Positions 1-6,513 of a stretch of 16,115 bases of DNA are shown here, in pieces. The notes under the pieces are model-generated. The model was given only the letters and a program-made list of their open reading frames with translations, had not been told where the DNA came from and did no database searches. The position numbers and the translations under genes were made by a program. The stretch lies in contig JAADGU010000135.1 of NCBI GenBank assembly GCA_013152195.1, forward strand, positions 1-16,115. The letters run 5' to 3'. The stretch comes from Nitrospirota bacterium. GTDB lineage: Bacteria > Nitrospirota > Thermodesulfovibrionia > Thermodesulfovibrionales > JdFR-85. Numbering within the stretch: the first letter of the stretch is position 1; every line of letters begins with the position of its first letter.

Positions 1-548
1 AGCGGCAGGTATCCCGGTATAACTGCATTGACATTTATATTGTATTCAGAAAATTCCTTTGCAAGGGAAGAGGTAAGCCCCAGGAGTGCTGCCTTTGATG
101 CACTGTATGCTGCCTGTCCCTCTTTTCCTTTCAGTCCGGAGTAGGAAGATATGTTGACAATATGTCCGCCCCCTGATTTTATCATGATCGGAGCAAAGTT
201 TCTGATACTGTTAAAAACCCCTTTCAGGTTTGTCCTTATCACGTCATCCCAGTCAGACTCGGGATATTTCAGTAACAGGGCATCCCTTGTAATGCCGGCA
301 TTATTTACAAGCACATGCAGTCTTCCCACGTCTCTGTCAAGAGCTTCCGCCATTCTCTGCACATCCCTGAAGCTCCTGATATCCCCCTTCAGGAGGTACG
401 GGTCATTTTTCAGCATCCCTTCAAGCCTTTTGGCCTCTATCTCTGCCCTGAAATAATGGAGAATAACCCTGTAGCCTTTGCTGTCAAGCCCCTCAGCAAG
501 CCTGCTGCCAAGCCCGCCTGCTGCTCCCGAAATCATAACAACCCGCAA
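1..548 (-). CDS. FabG-like short-chain dehydrogenase/reductase (3' end outside window)
   Basis: About 182 residues are visible; the C-terminus runs off the left edge. The protein shows the classical SDR plan: first beta strand RVVMIS, cofactor loop SGAAGGLG (residues 7-14), NNAG (82-85), the catalytic Asn in TNLKG (107), Ser135 in NISSYSG, and the Tyr148/Lys152 pair in YSASK. This is the FabG type, an NAD(P)H-dependent 3-oxoacyl reductase acting in the cytoplasm. I chose the TTG at 548 because GGAGG lies seven bases upstream and this start keeps the first beta strand intact. The ATG at 536, in an ATGA overlap with bioF, would remove half of that strand. Translational coupling to bioF suggests a role near biotin/pimeloyl chain synthesis, but a general acyl reductase or another oxidoreductase substrate is possible. 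Family assignment is sure; substrate is inferred. Confidence 0.88.
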   Translation of the reverse strand, partial: MRVVMISGAAGGLGSRLAEGLDSKGYRVILHYFRAEIEAKRLEGMLKNDPYLLKGDIRSFRDVQRMAEALDRDVGRLHVLVNNAGITRDALLLKYPESDWDDVIRTNLKGVFNSIRNFAPIMIKSGGGHIVNISSYSGLKGKEGQAAYSASKAALLGLTSSLAKEFSEYNINVNAVIPGYLP

Positions 549-1681
549 TCCCGCGCCTCCCTGAGTCTCTTTACAAGAATATCCATATCCTCTTCTGTAT
601 GAACTGCGGACACCGTAAGCCTTATCCTTGGAGTCCTGACCGTCGGCTGCCTGATTGCAGGCACATAAATCCCCCGGCTCATCAAAAACTCTGAAAGACC
701 AACGGCTGACCGGTTATCCTTGAGCACAACAGGCACAATCGGAGTCTGAGACAAGCCTGTATCCACGCCAATCGAATGAAGCCCGTGGACAAGGCAGTTC
801 CTGTTTTCCCATAGCCTCTCCACCAGGGAGGGGTTGTTAAGAATAATATTGACTGCCTCAATAGAGGCTGAGATGAGATGGGCCGGAAGAGCAGTAGAGT
901 ACATAAGCGTCCTTGAAGTGTTTATCAGCCATTTGATTACATCCCCTGTAGCTGCAACAAAGGCACCACAGGAGCCCACAGCCTTTGAGAGTGTTCCCAT
1001 CTGTATTATAAAGGGCTCAGGTGAAAGACCGAAGTGACTGAGCGCCCCCTTCCCTCCCCCAAGAACCCCTGTGCCATGCGCATCGTCTATATAGAGCACG
1101 GCATCATACGTGAGGGCCAGCTCCCGCAATTCTCCAACACGGGCAATATCTCCATCCATGCTGAAGACAGAGTCCGTAATTATCACTGCTTTCCCCTTCC
1201 GGTGCCTGTGCAGCAGTTCATTGAGGTGTTCAATATTATTATGCCTGTAAATAAAGAGACGGGCCCTGCTGAGACGGCACCCATCTATAAGGCTGGCATG
1301 ATTGAGCTCATCACTGAAGATTGTTGTACTGCTGTCGGATATTGCAGGGATAGCCCCGGTATTTGCTGCATAACCGGAGCCGAATATGAGAGATGCCTCC
1401 GTACCCTTGAACCCTGATATAAGAGATTCAAGCCTCTGGTGAAGACATGTTCCACCTGATATGAGTCTCGAGGCACCGCTGCCAGTGCCGTATTCTTCAA
1501 CAGCCCTGACAACGGCCTTTCTTATGGAAGGATGATTGCAAAGGCCAAGGTAATCATTTGAGGAGAAATTAATCAGGGCACTCTCTCCCGTCCTTATTAT
1601 CCTGCCCTGGGGGGAATCCCTGTCGTTTATACTCCTGAAAAGCCCATCCTGCATTAATCCTTCAAGTCTTGTTTCAAACAT
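533..1681 (-). CDS. bioF: 8-amino-7-oxononanoate synthase (BioF-like)
   Basis: A 382-residue protein of the alpha-oxoamine synthase family (fold type I, PLP-dependent), the usual length for BioF. BioF condenses pimeloyl-ACP or pimeloyl-CoA with L-alanine, releasing CO2, in the first committed ring-building step of biotin synthesis. Visible signatures are FSSNDYLGL (39-47), NHASLIDG with the PLP-stacking His128, DDAHGTG (199-205, Asp200 and His202), the Schiff-base Lys233 in GTLSKAVG, and the C-terminal AIRQPTV. Glycine C-acetyltransferase (Kbl) is a close paralogue, but the N-terminal FSSNDYLGL and the neighbouring acyl-chain reductase favour BioF. The ATG at 1681 matches the family N-terminus; it lacks a Shine-Dalgarno and sits five bases after a TGGTAAAAT element, so it may be leaderless. 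It overlaps the following SDR gene. Confidence 0.85.
   Translation of the reverse strand: MFETRLEGLMQDGLFRSINDRDSPQGRIIRTGESALINFSSNDYLGLCNHPSIRKAVVRAVEEYGTGSGASRLISGGTCLHQRLESLISGFKGTEASLIFGSGYAANTGAIPAISDSSTTIFSDELNHASLIDGCRLSRARLFIYRHNNIEHLNELLHRHRKGKAVIITDSVFSMDGDIARVGELRELALTYDAVLYIDDAHGTGVLGGGKGALSHFGLSPEPFIIQMGTLSKAVGSCGAFVAATGDVIKWLINTSRTLMYSTALPAHLISASIEAVNIILNNPSLVERLWENRNCLVHGLHSIGVDTGLSQTPIVPVVLKDNRSAVGLSEFLMSRGIYVPAIRQPTVRTPRIRLTVSAVHTEEDMDILVKRLREARDCGLL
556..560 (-). promoter_or_regulatory. Shine-Dalgarno of the SDR gene, inside bioF
   Basis: GGAGG on the minus strand lies seven bases before the TTG at 548, within the last codons of bioF. It is the main reason for preferring TTG over the ATG at 536, which has no comparable site at a suitable distance. 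Confidence 0.6.
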
Positions 1682-1686
1682 GGAAT

Positions 1687-1695
1687 ATTTTACCA
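1687..1695 (-). promoter_or_regulatory. Extended -10 promoter element for bioF
   Basis: On the minus strand TGG-TAAAAT fits the extended -10 consensus TGn-TATAAT with one mismatch and ends five bases before the bioF ATG. A transcript starting six or seven bases after the hexamer would begin at or inside the start codon. No convincing -35 is seen; TGAACA stands 19 bases upstream. This is inferred from sequence only. Confidence 0.4.
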
Positions 1696-1781
1696 GAAGA
1701 GACCACCGTATTGTTCAGCATTACAAATAACCCGGGGGAACAGGACACAAGAGGCTGGCATGCTATATTTTGTGAAAAATA

Positions 1782-1790
1782 TGATATAAT
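1782..1790 (+). promoter_or_regulatory. Extended -10 promoter of the ftsB-chemosensory operon
   Basis: TGA-TATAAT is a perfect extended -10 element, followed ten bases later by the ATG at 1801. No TTGACA-like -35 stands 16 to 18 bases upstream, as expected for extended -10 promoters. The predicted transcript starts near 1797, leaving only a few untranslated bases. It would drive all genes through 6485. Confidence 0.55.
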
Positions 1791-1800
1791 GAACTTTAGT

Positions 1801-2124
1801 ATGTACCCTCAAAACCTTCTCAGGAAACAGGTAGTTAATGAGAGGAAGAAGCAGTCGCTGGTCTGCTTTACCGTTCTGCTGACGTTTATCTTTTACCTGG
1901 TCTGGGTTCTCCTGTTCGATGAAAATGGTGTTGTCAGGTTCTTTGAGCTCAAGGCAAGACGTACAGAGGTAGTCAGTGAGGTTTCGGAGCTGCAGAAGGA
2001 AAATGTAAAGCTGAACGAGGAGATAACGTTGCTGAAAGAAAACCCCTTCTACATGGAAAAACACGCCCGTGAAGATATGAATCTCTCCAGACCCGATGAG
2101 TATATTTTCATTTTTGACAAATAA
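1801..2124 (+). CDS. FtsB/DivIC family septum formation protein
   Basis: A 107-residue protein with the FtsB plan: a short basic cytoplasmic N-terminus, one membrane segment at residues 20-39, and a coiled coil at about 49-80 rich in heptad Leu/Val/Glu. The C-terminus NPFYMEKHAREDMNLSRPDE resembles the FtsB/DivIC ending in which a conserved Arg-Pro-(Gly/Asp)-Glu follows the coiled coil. FtsB forms a complex with FtsL and FtsQ that activates FtsWI septal peptidoglycan synthesis. The frame is open back to 1669, but that region overlaps the start of bioF and has no family similarity, and the -10 at 1785-1790 would exclude an ATG at 1789; hence the ATG at 1801. No Shine-Dalgarno is present. Only 18 bases separate it from the response regulator gene, so cotranscription is likely. 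Family is fairly sure; a true divisome role is inferred. Confidence 0.82.
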   Translation: MYPQNLLRKQVVNERKKQSLVCFTVLLTFIFYLVWVLLFDENGVVRFFELKARRTEVVSEVSELQKENVKLNEEITLLKENPFYMEKHAREDMNLSRPDEYIFIFDK

Positions 2125-2142
2125 CCCCCGGATGGAGGCAGT

Positions 2143-3414
2143 ATGGGAAAAAAGAAGTCTGTTCTTATTGTAGATGACTCTCTCACTGTCAGGAGATTGG
2201 TAGAGCTTGTTCTGTCAAGGGAAGGCTATGAGGTGTATACAGCCCCCGATGGTGATGAAGGACTTGAAATCGCAAGAAAGGTCATACCTTCAATAATCCT
2301 CGTTGACTTTGTAATGCCGAGAATGAACGGGTATAAACTCTGCAAACTCATACGTTCCGACCGCAAGCTGAAGGATATTCCCCTGATACTGATAACCTCC
2401 AAGGGGGAGGATGTAGGACAGTCCTTTGAGGAGAAATTCTGTGTCCTCCATTATTTTCAGAAGCCCTTTGAACCTGACGAGCTTATAGAAAAGATAAACG
2501 AGGTTCTTGGTGTTCAGGAAGAGGCTCCGGACAAAACAGTTGTCTCTGCACCACTGGACACAGAGGGGGAGTTGATTGAAGGCATAGACAAACTGTTACG
2601 TTATTATTTCGAGAAAGAATTCAGGGTTCTGCTCAAAACCCTTATGGTTGAAGTCCTCAAGGAGACCGAAGTTGCCCGTTCTACCGGACTGATAATATCA
2701 GGGGAGTTGAGGTATCTTACAGTTGCAGATATCCTGCAATTCACAGGAATGCTGAACCTGTCCGGCAGACTCTCGGTAGTCTCAACAAACCTTAACTCCG
2801 AGATATACCTGGAGAGGGGACAGATTGTCTTCTCCACCATAAGCAAACCCGGATACAGGACATTTCTTACAGACCTTCTCATTGAAGAAAAGAGGCTGAA
2901 AAAGAAAGATCTGAAAAACATAGTTGCCGAGGCAAAAAAACTGAGCCTGCCGGTGGGCAGGGTACTCGTCCAGAAAGGCTCTATTACAGACGACGAACTT
3001 ATGGGCTACCTGAAACGCCTGACTGAAGACGCAATATTTCATACACTCGCAGCGACTTCCGGCCACTTCTATCTCGAAGAGACACCACTGCCCCTGAACC
3101 TGAGTGACATAAAATTCAGGCTGTCAACGAGTGCAACCATTCTTGACGGGCTCAGAAAGCTGGATGAAAGCAGGCTTGCTGCTGAGATATTCAGAAGTGA
3201 CGATATGATCCCCCTGAGGTTAATAACCAATGAGGATGCACTTGAGGGCATTAACCTTGAGGATAAGGAAATCAGGATATTCTCACTCATTGATGGGAAA
3301 ACAAGTTTGAAGGATATTATAATCAAGAGCAGGCTTGATGAACTGGAGGCAAAGAGGATTTGTTATTCCCTGCAAAAGATTGGGCTGTTAAAGATAACGG
3401 ATGAGAGGAGGTGA
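2143..3414 (+). CDS. Receiver-DUF4388 response regulator (PatA/PixG-like parts)
   Basis: A 423-residue cytoplasmic protein. Residues 6-122 form a complete receiver: acidic pair Asp11/Asp12, phospho-acceptor Asp55 in ILVDFVMP, Ser86 and Lys107 in FQKPFEP. After a helical linker, residues about 184-330 match the DUF4388 (PATAN) pattern: ISGELRYLTVADILQFTGM, then SGRLSVV, a strand-turn EIYLERGQIVFS, and a helical tail. The last 70 residues look like a small winged-helix unit (IFSLIDGKTSLKDII to IGLLKI). PatA, PixG and related proteins combine the same domains but carry the receiver at the C-terminus; here it is N-terminal. GGAGG stands four bases before the ATG. Its place ahead of pilH, cheW and cheA genes makes it a likely CheA phosphotransfer target, perhaps the PilG/PixG-type output. 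The output partner is unknown. Confidence 0.85.
   Translation: MGKKKSVLIVDDSLTVRRLVELVLSREGYEVYTAPDGDEGLEIARKVIPSIILVDFVMPRMNGYKLCKLIRSDRKLKDIPLILITSKGEDVGQSFEEKFCVLHYFQKPFEPDELIEKINEVLGVQEEAPDKTVVSAPLDTEGELIEGIDKLLRYYFEKEFRVLLKTLMVEVLKETEVARSTGLIISGELRYLTVADILQFTGMLNLSGRLSVVSTNLNSEIYLERGQIVFSTISKPGYRTFLTDLLIEEKRLKKKDLKNIVAEAKKLSLPVGRVLVQKGSITDDELMGYLKRLTEDAIFHTLAATSGHFYLEETPLPLNLSDIKFRLSTSATILDGLRKLDESRLAAEIFRSDDMIPLRLITNEDALEGINLEDKEIRIFSLIDGKTSLKDIIIKSRLDELEAKRICYSLQKIGLLKITDERR
3406..3414 (+). promoter_or_regulatory. Strong Shine-Dalgarno overlapping the upstream stop codon
   Basis: AGGAGGTGA is a full anti-16S match nine bases before the GTG at 3421. Its last three bases are the stop codon of the preceding gene, so termination and re-initiation are coupled in space. 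It fixes the GTG start. Confidence 0.7.
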
Positions 3415-3420
3415 GTTTAA

Positions 3421-3789
3421 GTGGCAAGGATTCTCGTAGCAGAAGACAGTATCACCGACCTTCAGTTTATAAAAAATGCCTTGAAGGAAACCGGATATGA
3501 GATACTGACCGCATCAAACGGTGATGAGGCCGAACAAAAGGTGAGATCGGAAGTGGTGGACCTTATAATACTTGATGTGGTTATGCCCAAGAAAAATGGT
3601 TTTCAGGTATGCAGGTCTCTTAAAAGAGATGAAAAATACAGACATATCCCGATTATAATGATTACATCCAAGACACAGGACAGTGACCGGTTCTGGGGAT
3701 TAAAACAGGGGGCTGATGAGTATGTGACAAAGCCCTTTGAGCCAACAGACCTTTTAGAGGCTGTGAAAAAACACCTCACGAGTGGATAA
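3421..3789 (+). CDS. CheY-type response regulator, PilH/PixH-like
   Basis: A stand-alone receiver of 122 residues starting at GTG. Key residues are all present: Glu8/Asp9, phospho-acceptor Asp52 in IILDVVMP, Thr82, and Lys104 in YVTKPFEP. The stretch DRFWGLKQGADEYVTKPF (89-106) is close to the PilH/PixH form, which typically has WG..QGA before the conserved Lys. It has no output domain and would act by binding a partner or draining phosphate from CheA. The start is fixed by the Shine-Dalgarno at 3406-3411. A cheW gene follows after 36 bases and a hybrid cheA after that, the gene order of pil/pix chemosensory clusters. Family is sure; the PilH label rests on motif and context. Confidence 0.88.
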   Translation: MARILVAEDSITDLQFIKNALKETGYEILTASNGDEAEQKVRSEVVDLIILDVVMPKKNGFQVCRSLKRDEKYRHIPIIMITSKTQDSDRFWGLKQGADEYVTKPFEPTDLLEAVKKHLTSG

Positions 3790-3825
3790 CAGTGAAAGTC
3801 AGACCAATGAGGAAGATACTGCAAG

Positions 3826-4221
3826 ATGGATGAACAAACAGAAAACTCAGGCAATCCGGAAGAAGAGTATACTACTCCCGACTTAAAGGCTTGTACATTC
3901 TCTGTTGGCGGGCAGGAGTTTTCAGTAGACATGCGCTATCTCAAGGGGATAGCTGAGCTTTCAGAGATCGTCCCCCTGCCGCTCACTCCCCCCTACATAG
4001 AGGGGATTACATCTATGAGAGGAGTGGCAGTTCCAGTTGTGAATCTCGCCACTCTGAAAGAGATCCAGGAAGAAAAGGCTGCAGAGAGGTGGCTGATAGT
4101 GCTTGAGGTAGAGAGGACTTTTTTTGGGATTACTGTAAATGAAATGCCGGATCTCGTCTCAGATTACAGGGGTGAGCTTATCGATGTCCCGGAATTTTTT
4201 GAAATATACAGGTTGAGGTAA
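3826..4221 (+). CDS. Short CheW-like coupling protein (PilI/PixI position)
   Basis: A 131-residue CheW-domain protein that should couple the MCP to CheA. After an acidic 20-residue tail, the domain opens with ACTFSVGGQEFSVDM and keeps the central PYIEGITSMRGVAVPVVNL (57-75), the receptor/kinase-binding region. It stops soon after GITVNEMPDLV, with the end EFFEIYRLR. A complete CheW has a further 20 to 30 residues there, with a strand of the GxxxxDGRLIxLLD type, and these are absent. The TAA overlaps the cheA ATG (TAATG), and cheA begins with an intact HPt domain, so this is not a recent frameshift that displaced the end. The GAGGAA motif lies 11 bases before the ATG; an in-frame TGA at 3808 rules out an earlier start. 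CheW family is fairly sure; full function is uncertain. Confidence 0.8.
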   Translation: MDEQTENSGNPEEEYTTPDLKACTFSVGGQEFSVDMRYLKGIAELSEIVPLPLTPPYIEGITSMRGVAVPVVNLATLKEIQEEKAAERWLIVLEVERTFFGITVNEMPDLVSDYRGELIDVPEFFEIYRLR

Positions 4222-6485
4222 TGGCAGAAAAGGGTTTACGCGATTTCTTTCTTGCAGAGGCAGCAGAACATCTGGTTATCCTTGAGAAAGGATTCCTTGA
4301 ACTGGAGAAGAGCCCTTCAGAGCTTTCCGGAATACAGGAGCTATTCCGGGCTGCTCATACCCTTAAGGGTTCCGCATCACTTGTCAAACTTGAGACAACA
4401 AGCAAGGTTGCACATAACCTCGAAGATGTCCTTGAATCAATCAGGGACGGCAAAACCCCTGTTACCAGACCGGTCGTTGACTGGCTTCTCCATACCCTTG
4501 ATGCCATCAAACTCCTTGTATCGGAAATAACACTTGGTAACCCTGAGATAAGCGAGATTGCCGCTGAAGTAGAGGAAAGCCTTAAAGAGATCCTTCCGGG
4601 GGAAGAGAGTGCCGCTAATGTCTCCTCCAAGGGTAAAAAGGCTGTACCCGAAAAGAGACAGGTGCCCCGGAGAAAGGAAGACATTGAAGTATCGTCAAAT
4701 TACGTCAGGGTTCATGTTGATAATATAGAACAGATGATGAACCTTGTAGGTGAATTAACAATCCTGAAAAACTATCTGCTTTCCGAGACAAAAGGAGTAT
4801 TGGACCTCAAAGACGAGATCGATTATGCGAGTAAAAGGTTACTAACGGAGATAGATGACTTCAGCAGCAGATATGCCTACTCCATTCCGGACAAGATTAC
4901 ATATGTGGATGCCCTGCTTGAGGACTTCAGGGAACTCGAGTTTGACAGGTATGATGAGCTGAATCTCTTTACCCACAAGCTCCACGAGATAATGGACGAT
5001 ATAACCGAAGCTCTTAAGGACTCGGGCAAATTCCTTGTTCGTTTTTCTGATCACATCAGAATGATCGACAGGATCAACATGGATATGAGAGAGACCATTT
5101 CCCGGTCGAGGATGGTAGAGGCAGGCAGGCTATTCCAGAGGTTTACAAGAACAATCAGGGATCTGGCACACCGGTCGAACAAGAAGGTCAGGTTTATTGT
5201 AAGCGGCACGGAAACCCGTATCGACAGGGTAATCTTTGAAAGGCTCTTTGATCCGCTCCTGCATATAATCCGTAATGCAATATCTCATGGCATAGAAAGC
5301 CCGGAAGAGAGGGTTTCAGGGGGCAAGCCAAAAGAGGGGAGAATTTCCCTTGCGGCAAGAAGAGAGGGCAACAGTGTCGTAATAGATGTAAAGGATGACG
5401 GACGGGGGATTGATCTTGGAGCAGTATACAGAAAGGCCATAAGGCTTGGAATTCTGCAAAAGGGTGAACGGCTTACCAAGGGGCGGCTCCTTGGCATCCT
5501 TTTCAGCCCTGGATTTACAACCCTCGAAGAGACAGATATGACATCAGGGCGTGGCGTGGGACTGGATGTTGTAAGGGAGACTATTGCGGAAATGAATGGA
5601 AAAATAACCGTCGCCACATCCGAAGGGAAAGGAACGATCTTCAGGATAAGACTCCCTCTTACCTTTATAATTGTCAATACCGTAAGATTCACTGCAGGAG
5701 GGATCGAGTTTGTCGTTCCATCAAGCCTTATTCAGGAACTGGTCGAGGTGGATACGCAGGAGTGCGACCTGGAAGCTGAGACCATACCCCTGAGAGAGTT
5801 CCATGTACAGGCAAAGGACCTATGCAAACTGCTGAGGCTCAATCCGGAAGGCAGGGGCACAAAGGTACCTGCAATTGTATTCAATCTTATGCCAGGATCG
5901 CAGGTAGCCCTCCTGGTGGATGAAATAACCGGGCAGGAAGAAACAGTCATAAAGCCGCTTGGGAAGTTTCTCGAAGGTCTGAAATACTACTCAGGGGTGA
6001 GCATCTCGGCAGGGGGAAGACTGATGCCTGTCCTTAATCCGGTGGCATTGATAGAACAACCTGTTGAGACAGAATTCCTGCAGCCCGAGATACAGGAACT
6101 GAAACGGAAACATAATATACTGATAGTGGATGACTCCCTGAGTATCCGCAAATTTGTAAGTATTATCCTCCAGCAAAATGGATACAGGGTATATACTGCA
6201 TCCAATGGTATGGAAGCACTTGAAGTGATTGATGAACATCCTGTTGACCTCATCATCACAGACCTTGAAATGCCTGTCATGCACGGTTATGAATTCCTGA
6301 GAGAGCTCCAGCGGAGAGGGCTTGCCGAAACTATCCCGGTCGTGATATTGACATCAAGAGGGAGTGAAAAACATAAAGAAAAAGCTGCTTCACTCGGGGC
6401 AAAAGAGTACCTTGTGAAACCCTTTGAAGAAGCGTCACTGCTGGAAACAGTGCGAGAACAGCTGTCGCCCCCTCAATTCAGTTAA
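4221..6485 (+). CDS. Hybrid chemotaxis histidine kinase CheA-receiver (ChpA/PilL/PixL type)
   Basis: A 754-residue cytoplasmic kinase. Order: HPt (1-105, phospho-site His46 in RAAHTLKGSA); charged linker without an evident CheY-binding P2; long helical dimerisation region (about 165-310); HATPase (N352 in NAISHG, DDGRGID at 392-398, GRGVGLDVV at 443-451); CheW-like regulatory domain (about 480-615); C-terminal receiver (631-750) with Asp637/Asp638, acceptor Asp681 and a Lys in YLVKPFEE. The helical region contains ELEFDRYDELNLFTH, resembling the DPLELDRY segment typical of ChpA/PilL-class kinases rather than flagellar CheA. It should autophosphorylate at His46 under MCP-CheW control and pass phosphate to its own receiver, the PilH-like protein and the DUF4388 regulator. 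The ATG overlaps the cheW stop, with GAGG at 4215-4218. Only one HPt is present, unlike Pseudomonas ChpA. Confidence 0.92.
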   Translation: MAEKGLRDFFLAEAAEHLVILEKGFLELEKSPSELSGIQELFRAAHTLKGSASLVKLETTSKVAHNLEDVLESIRDGKTPVTRPVVDWLLHTLDAIKLLVSEITLGNPEISEIAAEVEESLKEILPGEESAANVSSKGKKAVPEKRQVPRRKEDIEVSSNYVRVHVDNIEQMMNLVGELTILKNYLLSETKGVLDLKDEIDYASKRLLTEIDDFSSRYAYSIPDKITYVDALLEDFRELEFDRYDELNLFTHKLHEIMDDITEALKDSGKFLVRFSDHIRMIDRINMDMRETISRSRMVEAGRLFQRFTRTIRDLAHRSNKKVRFIVSGTETRIDRVIFERLFDPLLHIIRNAISHGIESPEERVSGGKPKEGRISLAARREGNSVVIDVKDDGRGIDLGAVYRKAIRLGILQKGERLTKGRLLGILFSPGFTTLEETDMTSGRGVGLDVVRETIAEMNGKITVATSEGKGTIFRIRLPLTFIIVNTVRFTAGGIEFVVPSSLIQELVEVDTQECDLEAETIPLREFHVQAKDLCKLLRLNPEGRGTKVPAIVFNLMPGSQVALLVDEITGQEETVIKPLGKFLEGLKYYSGVSISAGGRLMPVLNPVALIEQPVETEFLQPEIQELKRKHNILIVDDSLSIRKFVSIILQQNGYRVYTASNGMEALEVIDEHPVDLIITDLEMPVMHGYEFLRELQRRGLAETIPVVILTSRGSEKHKEKAASLGAKEYLVKPFEEASLLETVREQLSPPQFS

Positions 6486-6513
6486 ACCCGGAGGCGGAAC
6501 AAACCTCAACCGT

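Noticed and set aside
834..1417. Plus-strand ORFs opposite bioF
   Set aside because: They are shadows of a well-conserved minus-strand gene, with no Shine-Dalgarno and no recognisable domain.
1669..1800. Longer N-terminus for the FtsB-like protein from an ATG at 1669 or 1789
   Set aside because: The added part overlaps the bioF start, has no FtsB similarity, and would lie across the -10 element.
4150..4260. Frameshift truncating CheW
   Set aside because: The sequence directly after the stop encodes the intact start of CheA HPt in its own frame, and no CheW-like ending is readable in any frame.
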